From assembly GCA_027559495.1 (NCBI GenBank), contig JAMXSV010000003.1:2170001-2234000 (forward strand): a DNA stretch of 64,000 bases. The letters are read 5' to 3'. This document shows, piece after piece, positions 55,611 to 64,000 of this stretch. Source of the DNA: Aurifilum marmelostoma. Lineage: Eukaryota > Ascomycota > Sordariomycetes > Diaporthales > Cryphonectriaceae. The first letter of the stretch is position 1; each line of letters begins with the position of its first letter. The position numbers were made by a program, and so were the translations under genes. Below the pieces are notes generated by a model. It saw only the letters and a list, made by a program, of their open reading frames with translations. It did not search any database and had not been told where the DNA came from.

Positions 55611-56356
55611 ATGAAGCTGGCTGCTGTCCTCATCCTCCTGGCCGTCGGAGCCCAGGCCGCTCCCTTTCACGTAAGCCAACAGGCCCTCGGAGCTACCATA
55701 TATCCTATCCCCTCCCACCACCGCTAATCATCTGCTCGCCCACACAGGCTGCTACATCCACCAACCTCGTCAGCCGCGATCCCAACGGGCCGCCACCGCA
55801 GCACCCGCCCCAGCACGGCGCCAACAGACCTGCCCCTCACGTCCGGGACGTCGAGGCTCGTCAGCCCCAGCGCCCAAACCAGCCAGGGCCCCCCAAGAAC
55901 CAGAACAACGGAAACCAGAACCATGGCAACCAAAACAATGGACGTCCCCACCCCAGGGAAGTTGAGGGTGAGGAGGCACAGCTTGAGACCCGCGAGCCAC
56001 AGCGCCCAAAGCAGCCAGGACCTCCCAAGAACCAAAACAACGGAAACCAAAACCACGGCAACCAGAACAACGGCCGTCCTCACCCGAGGGGGGCTGGCGG
56101 TGAGGCAGAGCTTGAGGCTCGCGAGCCGCAGCGCCCAAAGCAGCCAGGACCCCCCAAAAACCAGAACCACGGCAACCAGAACAATGGCGGCCGCCCTCAC
56201 CCAAGAGATGTTAACGCCGAGGCAGAGCTGGAGGCTCGCGAGCCCCAGCGCCCAAAGCAGCCAGGACCTCCCAAGAACCAGAACAACGGAAACCAAAACC
56301 ACGGCAACCAGAACAACGGAGGCCGTCCCCACCCGAGGGGCGATGCTGAGGAGTGA
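55611..56356 (+). CDS. Secreted protein with four tandem Pro/Asn/Gln-rich repeats
   Basis: Exons are 55611-55670 and 55748-56356, giving 222 aa. The intron is GTAAGC..ACAG. Exon 1 encodes almost exactly the signal peptide (MKLAAVLILLAVGAQA, then APFH). After a short leader (TNLVSRDPNGPPPQHP) come four repeats: 55862-55993 (44 residues), 55994-56122 (43), 56123-56239 (39) and 56240-56353 (38). Each has the form EPQRPKQPGPPKNQ, then two or three NQNxG units, then GRPHPR, and an acidic linker ending in EAELEAR or LETR. There is no Cys, no membrane segment and no Lys-Arg Kex2 site; the linkers carry single Arg after acidic residues. No family is recognised. It could be a cell-wall or matrix protein, a precursor cleaved into repeat peptides, or an effector. 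The coding call is strong and the function unknown. Confidence 0.8.
55862..56353 (+). repeat. Four-unit in-frame tandem repeat in the secreted protein
   Basis: Units of 132, 129, 117 and 114 nt, highly similar at DNA level. Differences are mainly whole codons (NQNxG copy number and linker), consistent with recent unequal exchange or slippage that kept frame. Confidence 0.92.
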
Positions 56357-56962
56357 GGAGGAAATGGGGCAGTCGAGGAAATGGTGGGCTGGCTGGCTTG
56401 GCCCCTCCGGATGGAAGAGGCTGTGGCTTGGGGGCTTGGAACCCTGTTGACAGGGCAACTCTTGTTTTTGAAAAGCAGGAATCTGTAGTGATGTGATGCA
56501 TATGAATTACTTTGGCAATCTTGACTTGGACTATTGTGTGCTGTGATTTGTATGCTCTCTATTATCATGAACCTTTCTTGCACAAGAGCGACGAGATTGT
56601 GCATGGTGTGGCATGCTGAGGGCAATGGTCCATGAGAAATTGATGACTGTCTTCATGAACCTTGAAAAGGCTCCTAGCACGAGGATGCTAAGTAAACAGC
56701 AGAGATGTTAGAACCCCTGGGGGGCTCATGTCTGCCCTGAAGTCCTCGTCCACAGTAAAAAAGGTGCATACCATTGACCCTGACGTCCCTTTCCCGTCAT
56801 GACCCAATCTAGAAAACGCCGTGGTGATGCATTTGTGCACTGTTGAGCCCCAGCCCTCCCAGCATTGATGCCTGGGGCCCCTACTCAACGCCTTCAGAAT
56901 GTCTCTGGATCATGCCCATTCGCCTCTGTAGCAACAGCCACAACCTCCTCGTCATTGGTACT
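56357..56962. other. 3' intergenic region between the repeat protein and ISA1
   Basis: About 600 nt between convergent genes. Nothing is recognised. Confidence 0.65.
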
Positions 56963-57864
56963 CTACACCATGAAGGACTCGCCACAGCCACACTGCTCCT
57001 CTGTATAGATGTTAGCATACCATCCTCTTCCCCCGAGGCAATCCACACATCTCCAGCCAGAACTCAAAGGACCAACTCACTGATATTCGGATTCCGGAAC
57101 ACAAAGCGCTGGTTCAGCTTGTCCTCCACCCAGTCCATCTCGCTGCCAATGATACTGAAGAGGGCCTTGCTGTCGATCAGCACCTTGACCCCGTCCTGCT
57201 CCACAGCCTCGTCAAAGGCGCCCGCCTTGTCCACGTATTCGAGGTGGTACGCCAGCCCGCTGCAGCCCCGGTTGCGGACTCCGACCTTGATAAGCTTCGG
57301 GTCCGGCTGATCGAGCAGCGCGCGCAGGTGTTCCACCGCAGCGGGAGTAAGCATCATGGCCGCCTTCCGCGGGGCGCGTAGTTTCGAGCGCGGCCGAGCC
57401 TTGGGCTTTGAATCCGATGTCGAGGGCGCCGTCGAGGCAGATGCTGACGTGGATGTCGTAGTAGCGGCTTGCGACGATGGTTCCGCCCTCGACGTCGGCT
57501 CTGGTTGTGGCGAGGGTGTGGTCTGCTGCGACGGCTGTGCGAAGGCGGGCTGTGACCTCTGTGCCAGTTCCTCGCCCACCGATGACGCCGCCATCATCGA
57601 TCCATCGCCCCCGTTGATCTTGGGCACCTTGGGCGGTCGCGTCTCGTGGACTCGGGGCATCGGCGGCTCGATCGGGTGGGTGATGGAGGTGTCTGGCCCG
57701 CCGGCGCTGCGGGGTGGCGATGGCGGCTGGGGGTTGAGGCGGTAGGACTGAAACTCTGGGTATGCGCGGCGGCTGACGGCAGAGAACTGACGGAGGAGCG
57801 ACTTGCGGCATGAGAGGCAGATGGAGGAGGTCGCCCTCCTTGATGCTATTATGGGCGTGTTCAT
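56963..57864 (-). CDS. isa1: Isa1, mitochondrial iron-sulfur cluster assembly protein (A-type carrier)
   Basis: Isa1 with Isa2 and Iba57 builds [4Fe-4S] clusters in the mitochondrial matrix. Exons read on the minus strand are 57864..57081 and 57000..56963, giving 273 aa. The intron is GTGAGT..ACAG and joins NPNI to KEQCGCGESFMV at the C-terminus. The three cluster-binding cysteines are present: RNRGCSGLAYHLEYV and the terminal CGCGE. The core begins MMLTPAAVEHLRALLDQ and includes DGVKVLIDSKALFSIIGSEM and FVFRNPNI. The N-terminus (MNTPIIASRRATSSICLSCR) is a presequence. Between it and the core lies about 130 residues of low-complexity Pro/Ser/Thr/Ala sequence, a feature of filamentous-fungal Isa1 compared with the short yeast protein. 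No defect is seen. Confidence 0.95.
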
Positions 57865-58604
57865 CTTGGTGGCAGCGTCGTCGAGGACTTCTCTCAAGGT
57901 GTGTATGTATGTAATGTGTCTTGGCTGTCGGCTCGGCTCGGGTTGTTTTGGCACTGATGTGCAAGGCAGAAAGGTGATGCAATAACCTTAAAGACTCTCA
58001 ATGCAGGAATGAAAGCGCTATGAATGCGTCAAATGTGCAGAGGGGAGGAGAGAGGAGGAGGGGGGGTTTAGGTCATGTACTGGAGGAAACTATGTTATGA
58101 GTGTGTGTGTTTGGATTTGCAGTTGTTGGTTTGTCAGGGATTGCATGAGAATCTGGTCATGTTCTAGAGAGTGAGCTCGGCGATGACATAATGCCTACCG
58201 GCGCTCGCCTAACCTCGGTCTTTAGGGATTATGGGGCCAATCACAGTAGGAGAAATTGTCATCCTAGGGGGCCCAGTGACCCCCTGAAGGGTCCTTTCCC
58301 AGCAGAGTCAGCCTACCATAATCAGTACCAAGTAAGCTAAGGCAGGCACAGGAAACCCTTCAAACCCATGATCACTTCCCTCTATTGCTATTCGCCTGAT
58401 TGGGGGGAGCATCTGCTGCAGGAGGCAACTTCTCTGAACAGTGGGTCTCGCTCGGGTCAAAGGGTCTGGCTGGTCCACTGTGAATTTTGACACTTGACTT
58501 GCTTTTTCAATGGCATCGCTGCTGCAGGCGGCTTCACAATGCGAATTCACATCCAACATCATGAGACAGACCTGAACTACCTTGACTAGACAATCTGTGT
58601 CTGC
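57865..58604. other. Intergenic region between ISA1 and the ARMH3-like gene
   Basis: About 740 nt. It holds the ISA1 promoter and the ARMH3 3' region. Nothing else is recognised. Confidence 0.6.
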
Positions 58605-61024
58605 CTACTCTGCCACCAGGGCCCTCACATCCCCCACCGCAACTCTCGCCACCTTCTTGAGCAGCGTCCTCTCGTCCGCCTCCCTATACCTCTCCCAACT
58701 GTCCAGCCCCTCCTTGGCCTGTATACTGAGCGTCTCATATCCTTGCTTGATCACCTCGGCGACCTGCAGGCTCGTCAGGACCCCTGCGGCGCCAGCCTTG
58801 CTCCCCTTTCCACCCTTGCTGCCCCCGCCCTCAGCCAGCAGCGTCTTGTAGTGCGTGCTCACGCTGATCAACGTCTCGATGCTGTTTGTCGGCCTATTTA
58901 CCAGCCGGTAGGTGTCACGGAACTTGACTAGCGTGTCGCCCGCCTCGACAACCTTGTAGAAGAGGTCGTCGTACGCAGCGGGCGTGGGCAGGAAGGCCTC
59001 GCCTGCCGACAGACCCAGCGCGAGGAGGTTGACCACGTGGTCCAGCAGCGTCTCGATGTGCGGCAGGTCCTTGAGGTCGGCTGCGTAGGTGGTGAGGAAT
59101 CGTATGAGGGAGAGGAGGGAGCGGAACAGCTCGGACCAGTGGTAGGGGAGTCGCGTGCGCGACCTGGACATGTAGCTGATGATCCGGAGCAAGATGCCCA
59201 CGCAGAGGGTGTACATGCCCACATCCAGGCGCCTCTTGAGGTTGTGGTTCAGCCCGTCGATCATGGTGTCGATGACGGCCGTGGCGAGTGTTCGCTCGCC
59301 CCGGACGAGTGGCAGGTAGGGCTGTCTCTGCCGACAGAGCCGCACGGTCACCTTGTTCTCATCGCTGCATATGCGCTTGCACAGGATCGGGTCCTCGATC
59401 AGGAGACGGAAGACCATCAGGCTGAGGACTGCGTAGAGGCTTGTCCTCTGGGATAGATGTGCGTGTGTGAGGAGGTAGGATGTGACGGAGATGTAGCTGG
59501 CAAAGGGATGCTCTTCGCCCTTCTCCGGGGCAAGCGTGACAAAGTTGAAACAAAAGAGCTTGTTTGCATGTGTGAAGTCGTAAGTGGCCAGCAGAACCGC
59601 GGCGTCGTTCCCTGGTCTTGGTGTCCAGCCTGGTCAGCTTCTTTTTCTTCTTCTGTCCAGTCTTGCTGCAGGACGACAGGAAGCAACTTACAGCTCCGCA
59701 AACATCTTCTTGGCCGTGTCGGCGTCATATACCGGCTTCTTTTCTGGTTTCGGCCCCAAGGCTATGGCCCCCAGCCCGATTAGGTTCAGAGTACTGCTGA
59801 ATGTCCAGGCTTCCGGTAGGTCCTCCTGTATATCCACAAACTGCGTCCTCAATCTCTGGCAGGTCTGCCCGATGCTCTTGATAATCTTTTGAATCGTTTC
59901 CTCGTTCACGAAGTCATTCAACCGCAGCTGGTATGGATTTTGAAACTCAAACTTGTTGTAGTTCGCAAGAAGGCCGACAAGAGTAAAGGGTTCGAAAATC
60001 TCGGACGTCACCTCGGCGTCTTGTATCAACTGCCCACGCATACAGGTCAGACGGGCATTCAACTTTCTATCTAAGAAACGAGCCGATGTAGGATGAATGA
60101 AAAGAGCACACACCTTCATGACAGAGGGGAACATGTCCTTCTGTATCAGGTATGTCAAGAGACTGGTCTGATAGGCTCCGGATGTGATGGCCAAGGCAAC
60201 CTCGACAGCCTTTTGTCGTATCTCGACTGGATATGTGTGACCCGTTCAGTCAGCCTTGCCCACCAGGACCGCATGCCGCCAACGGCCACTCACCACTCTT
60301 GCCATTGCGTATTATATTGTCCAAGGACCCAACAAAGTCTGTAAAAATCGCATCGATGTTGTCGAGACCCGCCAGGATCGTGATGATGTCGGAGCTCGGG
60401 TTGGTGTACCTCTTTGCCAGGACGGACGAGAGAAAAGTGCTGAGGGTCTTGATTTCGCGGTCAGCAAGCAATTCATCACCACAGGATCGCCTCACAAACA
60501 AAGAAAACATACATCAAGCGCATTCGTCTGAGCGACACCCTGCGCGCTCTTCAGGGCCTTGACGGCGCGCGAGAAGAGCTCTCTCGTCTGCTCCTCGAGG
60601 TGCAGCAGGTCGGTGGGCGTCAGCCCGTCCAGCATGCGCCGGAGCGAGGCGCGGTCCGGCCGGAGCAGGAACAGCTCCCGCCAGAAGCCTTCCGACAGGC
60701 CATCCTCGGCATCTTGATCATCCTTGCCCAAGTTATCAGTGCTGGGGATCGATCGATCATCGTCATCTGGGGGGACCGGGAGGGGAGGAGGAGGAATTTG
60801 GTGGGTGGGTTTCAAACCTGTTGATTGATCACATGCAATGAGTAAATTAGCCTATGAAGGTATTCTCTAACGTTTGATTCTTGGGGCCGCGGGGAAAGGG
60901 GAAAAAAAGAAAGAAAAAAAGACACAAGGGAGGTGCGGACCTTGAATAGCTCTTCATACAGCTGGACAACCTTCTGCTGGAAGGCCTCGGGTCGAGGCTG
61001 CTGGGTGAGGGGGGACTTCTCCAT
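58605..61024 (-). CDS. ARMH3-like protein (DUF1741, armadillo-like helical)
   Basis: Six exons read on the minus strand: 61024..60941, 60722..60513, 60447..60294, 60226..60114, 60029..59692 and 59616..58605, giving 636 aa. Three acceptors are AAG (introns 1, 2 and 5); introns 2 and 5 have clear GCTGAC branch sites. Intron 1 (GTCCGC..AAG) is the least certain and was chosen because it joins YEELFK to DDQDAEDGLSEGFWREL in frame. Family-typical segments are FWRELFLLRPDRASLRRMLD, AKRYTNPSSDIITILAGLD, KLIQDAEV across intron 4, LLANYNKFEFQNPYQLRLND, LLATYDFTHANKLFCFNFVT and YHWSELFRSLLSLIRFL. Human ARMH3 (C10orf76) works at the Golgi with GBF1 and PI4KB; the fungal role is unproven. Confidence 0.85.
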
Positions 61025-62299
61025 CCACGCGGCTCAGCGACAACATGGGCGGAGAGATGCAGCGGGTGCGAACGGCGGCAGCAGCAGCAGCAGCAGCAGC
61101 AGTGGTAGCAAGGTGTTTGGAATGTGGCTTCTTTCTGCCTGCTGCTGTCAGATTGGAGCACGAATCTGGTGACGCCTCGAGGAGGAGCAGGAGGACAACA
61201 CCACAAGTCCCGAGAGATGGAGAGACAGCGGGGGATTTGGCGCCGGACCAGGTCTGCTGTGCTGTGGTGGTATGGACGACAAGATGTTATCCCAAAAAAC
61301 AACAAGGCCCCTTTGACAAGGTGGGTAATAATTGACGATCCGCCCGCCGGACCTCAAAGTCCTCACAACAACACGTCAACGTCAGGGGTCTTGGCGGTGC
61401 TATGTGTGTGTGTACCTTTGTGGCAGTACTGTACAGTGGCTACAATTCCTGCCCCATGGCCCCCTGCGGCAGAAGTTGCCGAGACCAGTACAACTCCCCC
61501 CTGGAAGAAACCCGGCCTCCCCCCCCTAAAGGGCCACCACACCAGCCAGTAAATTGGAGAGCCGTCCCCTAACTGCTTTGGGCTGGATGCGCGGGTCCCG
61601 GCAGACTGGAGCCGTCATCTGTCAACCGATAGGGCTGAACCAGAAACAATTCTTGCTGCAACGGGAGGGTTTGGCTCACTCCTGCGGCTCAGAACGGGAA
61701 TCAATTCACGACTGTCCCGAAATAATAATCATCCTAGGGGGCCGGGCCATGTCCTTGCCTGAAATAAAAAACGACCGCTTGGAATCTCAATTTCTTCGCT
61801 ATCCTTTCTGCCTCTTGCCCAATCTATGCTGAATGATGCCGGTATGACCACACACACTCCCTCCATCATATCTACCATATGTAAAGCAGAATAAAAATTG
61901 ATAAAAAAAAAAAAAAAAGAAAGTGGAGTGAAGAAAGAGGGGAACGAGACAATGAGGTCTCTCCATTCCTCTTCTCTTCTCCTCTTGCCGACCCTTCCAC
62001 GTCAGCAGTGGAAGCGACATGGTGTCGAAATCAGTATGCTCTTCCCATCATAAGCCTGTCTATCACCACGTGCCATAGCCATGCTTGACCAGCATGGACA
62101 GAAACGATCCCGGGGAAAAAGAAAGAGGGGGAAAAAAAAAACGAATGCAATGACACCCAATAGTGCTTGGACCTCCAGTGGGAACGAAAAAAAGGAGCGA
62201 CATAAAAGGTAAAGAGATATTGCAGATGGCAGTGGTGGATAGTGACTGTCCTTCCCCTCTTCTTCCCCTCCTTGCCCAGTCATGACAGCATATCGAGGA
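61025..62299. other. Intergenic region upstream of the ARMH3-like gene
   Basis: About 1.27 kb. A (CAG)n-type repeat lies at about 61078-61101 and an A-rich run at about 61902-61921. No gene is supportable. Confidence 0.6.
61078..61101 (+). repeat. (CAG)n repeat upstream of the ARMH3-like gene
   Basis: About eight CAG units, read as CTG on the transcribed strand, within the likely 5' leader. Confidence 0.85.
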
Positions 62300-64000
62300 T
62301 CATATACCCCAGCTGCCTCGCCTCTCGGCCACACCCCACGCAAGAGGGGTGATGCTGTCGAGGTCGGGATGTTGGCGAGCCCACTCATAGATGTACTGCT
62401 TCAGGGCCCTCCACCGCGGACAGCGTCTGTCCTCGCTCGCGTCCAGGTCCATACTGATCTTGATGTGGCCCTTGGCCCGGCTGCCTATGCCGTCCATGAC
62501 GACGTCGTCCTCGGTCTGCAGCTCCTTGGTGGGTATCCGGCTGATCTTGGACAGCTCCTCGTCGTAGGCCCGCGCCGTGGCGGGGTACCCGAGGCTGAGG
62601 TAGTTGTAGACCTGGGTCACGAACTGGTCGTTGAACTCGATCGCGATGCGCTCCTTGAAGTCGGCGGCGGCCTTCTCCTGCTGCAGCCGCTGCTCCAGGC
62701 CCATCAGCATGTGAAGGCCCTTGGGCTGACCGCCGCGGGAGCGGTGCTCCGAGACGGAGAAGAGCCCTGATGACTGGCCGGATGCCATGGGCGTGGGCTC
62801 GGCAGAGACTGGGTAGGGGGCCAGCGTCCCGTCGTTCGAGGCATATGGATCGCTGTGTTCAAAGGGGGTCGCGGGTGAGGATGGGGTCATGATCATGGGC
62901 GCCGGCCGGGCGGAGGGGACCAGTGCCTCGTCGCCCTTGTTCGTAAAGCAGTACCCCCTCCAGAGTCCGTTTTGTCCAGTAGCATCCCGGTTCTGCTCGA
63001 CGTTGGCGCCGGCAGCGACGTCCCACTTCTGGTCCGACTCGAGCTTGGTCTGCTTGGGCGACGGACACATGCGGAACGTGAGGTCCTTGCCGGCCATGGG
63101 CGGGCTCTTCAGGGTCCTCAGTCGGAACAACGCCTTCTCGGCGGCCTTGTCCTGCGCACCACCGGCCTGGTTCTGGTAGCCATAAAACCGGCCAAAAGCC
63201 CCCCGTGGGCGCGAAAATCCCGTGTCCTGCGGTGGTTGTTGGGACGGCAGAGCAGCTGCTGCAGAAGCGGCGGCGGTGGCGGCGGTGGCAGCAGGACGGG
63301 ATGGCGCATCAGGCATGTCCACGTCGGCGCTCTCACCAAAGGTGCCGGGGCGCGTGCCGATTGGCTGGCCGGAGGCCTTCGCATCGTATGATGCTGCAGG
63401 GCCAAAGTAGGAAGAGTCGTCCGACTTGCCCACCGCCCTGGGGTCCTCGCCGATGGGGCTCAGAGGCCCTATGGAACCCCTGATGGTATGGCGAGCCTTG
63501 TTGGTAAAGGCAAAAGTGTTGTCCGGTGGGCCCTCGCTCCTGATCGATCCCGAGTCCCAGGAGTCGACCTCACCCCTGTCCGCGGCGAGCTGATCGGCGT
63601 GCTTCTGCATCTCCTTGACCATCCAGTTGACATTGTCCTCTGACGAGTCCCTCCGCTCGTCCTTGTTGCCGGCACGTGTCTTGCCCCGGCCCCTCGGGGT
63701 GTCATCGTCGTCGGACCCCTCCCGCAGGAAGAAGTGCTCCGCACCGCCCAGCCTCATCGTGCTGTTGGGGAACGCCGACATGGCCAGCTCCTCCATGCGC
63801 TTCTGCGCCTCCAGCTTGTTGAGGTCGAAGACATGCTCGGCGATCTCATCATCACATGATTCCCTCCTGGCGTGGCCAGGCCTCCTGTTGTGCGGCCGCT
63901 TCTTGGCAGAGAGGGAGTAGATGTGTTTCGAGTAGGGTGTGATGTCGGTCTTATCCGCCGGCTTCGTGGCGGGTACAGTGTCACCGGCTCTCCGTGATCT
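62300..64000 (-). CDS. Conserved fungal hypothetical protein, C-terminal part (partial)
   Basis: The frame is open without a stop from the right edge to 62300 (567 codons including the stop), so the 5' end lies outside. Visible segments in order: TPYSKHIYSLSAKKRPHNRR, a helical DDEIAEHVFDLNKLEAQKRM, an acidic Arg/Asp-rich region, a long Ser/Pro/Gly/Ala-rich disordered part with an Ala run, and a folded C-terminus (FNDQFVTQVYNYLSLGYPAT, YDEELSKISRIP, then WRALKQYIYEWARQHPDL). The VYNYLSLGYPATARAYDEEL stretch is reminiscent of LisH motifs, which mediate dimerisation, but this is only a resemblance. No enzyme motif, membrane segment or signal peptide is seen. I do not recognise a named family. 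The gene is real by frame length and codon use. Confidence 0.75.
   Translation of the reverse strand, partial: RSRRAGDTVPATKPADKTDITPYSKHIYSLSAKKRPHNRRPGHARRESCDDEIAEHVFDLNKLEAQKRMEELAMSAFPNSTMRLGGAEHFFLREGSDDDDTPRGRGKTRAGNKDERRDSSEDNVNWMVKEMQKHADQLAADRGEVDSWDSGSIRSEGPPDNTFAFTNKARHTIRGSIGPLSPIGEDPRAVGKSDDSSYFGPAASYDAKASGQPIGTRPGTFGESADVDMPDAPSRPAATAATAAASAAAALPSQQPPQDTGFSRPRGAFGRFYGYQNQAGGAQDKAAEKALFRLRTLKSPPMAGKDLTFRMCPSPKQTKLESDQKWDVAAGANVEQNRDATGQNGLWRGYCFTNKGDEALVPSARPAPMIMTPSSPATPFEHSDPYASNDGTLAPYPVSAEPTPMASGQSSGLFSVSEHRSRGGQPKGLHMLMGLEQRLQQEKAAADFKERIAIEFNDQFVTQVYNYLSLGYPATARAYDEELSKISRIPTKELQTEDDVVMDGIGSRAKGHIKISMDLDASEDRRCPRWRALKQYIYEWARQHPDLDSITPLAWGVAERRGSWGI

Noticed and set aside
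55724..56458. 244-codon antisense open frame with repeated hydrophobic VLVAVVLVSVVLVLG segments
   Set aside because: It is the mirror of the tandem repeats of the secreted protein. The sense strand has a signal peptide, an intron and sensible composition.
1..64000. Secondary-metabolite cluster, transposon, viral remnant or CRISPR-like array
   Set aside because: I recognised no synthase, transposase, reverse transcriptase, terminal repeats or spaced direct repeats. The only repeats are microsatellites, mononucleotide tracts and the in-frame repeats of one gene.

Overview
The window is nuclear DNA of a filamentous ascomycete (Pezizomycotina, most likely Sordariomycetes). Genes are separated by 0.2-2.5 kb. 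Coding sequence is GC-rich. Most genes carry short introns (about 50-215 nt) with GT donors, CTRAC-like branch points and C/T/A-AG acceptors. The proteins recognised are typical of filamentous fungi: an endothiapepsin-like aspartic protease, a Gta3-type amidotransferase subunit, and a Clr5-like ankyrin protein. I recognise no tRNA or rRNA gene, transposon, CRISPR array or virus-like gene. I did not fix the genus.

Layout, left to right: 5' end of an FAD-dependent amine-oxidase-like gene (-, cut by the window edge); VTI1 v-SNARE (+); RRP12 ribosome-export factor (-); MYND zinc-finger protein (-); SEC17/alpha-SNAP (-); mitochondrial Glu-tRNA(Gln) amidotransferase subunit, Gta3-like (+); DUF726 alpha/beta-hydrolase-like protein (-); vacuolar DUF3712 membrane protein, Tag1-like (-); ornithine carbamoyltransferase (+); ILV6 acetolactate synthase regulatory subunit (-); USO1/p115 tether (+); PRMT3-type arginine methyltransferase (+); OPT oligopeptide transporter (-); amino-acid permease (+); Clr5-like/ankyrin protein (-); small mitochondrial-type protein (+); SDA1 (+); aspartic protease (+); MGS1/WRNIP1 ATPase (-); secreted tandem-repeat protein (+); ISA1 (-); ARMH3/DUF1741 protein (-); 3' part of an unknown protein (-, cut by the window edge).

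These are mostly housekeeping genes rather than one pathway. Three belong to SNARE-dependent trafficking (VTI1, SEC17, USO1). Three concern ribosome biogenesis or ribosomal protein modification (RRP12, SDA1, PRMT3). Two are mitochondrial amino-acid enzymes or subunits (OTC, ILV6). Two are plasma-membrane or vacuolar nutrient transporters (OPT, permease), and one is an extracellular protease. I see no biosynthetic gene cluster.

The unusual points are these. (1) Four genes (PRMT3-like, OPT, Clr5-ankyrin, small mitochondrial protein) are broken by a one-base frame change at a C run of 5-6 nt. In three of them the shift is +1, in the same codon phase, directly after an in-frame CCC. (2) The DUF726 gene has a single in-frame TAG followed by 85 more open codons rich in RGG, and a Gly where the nucleophile Ser is expected. 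(3) A secreted protein consists of four near-identical 38-44-residue repeats with acidic EAELEAR-type linkers. (4) Twelve G/C mononucleotide tracts of 11-15 nt lie in non-coding DNA. (5) About 5 of 33 inferred introns use an AAG acceptor.
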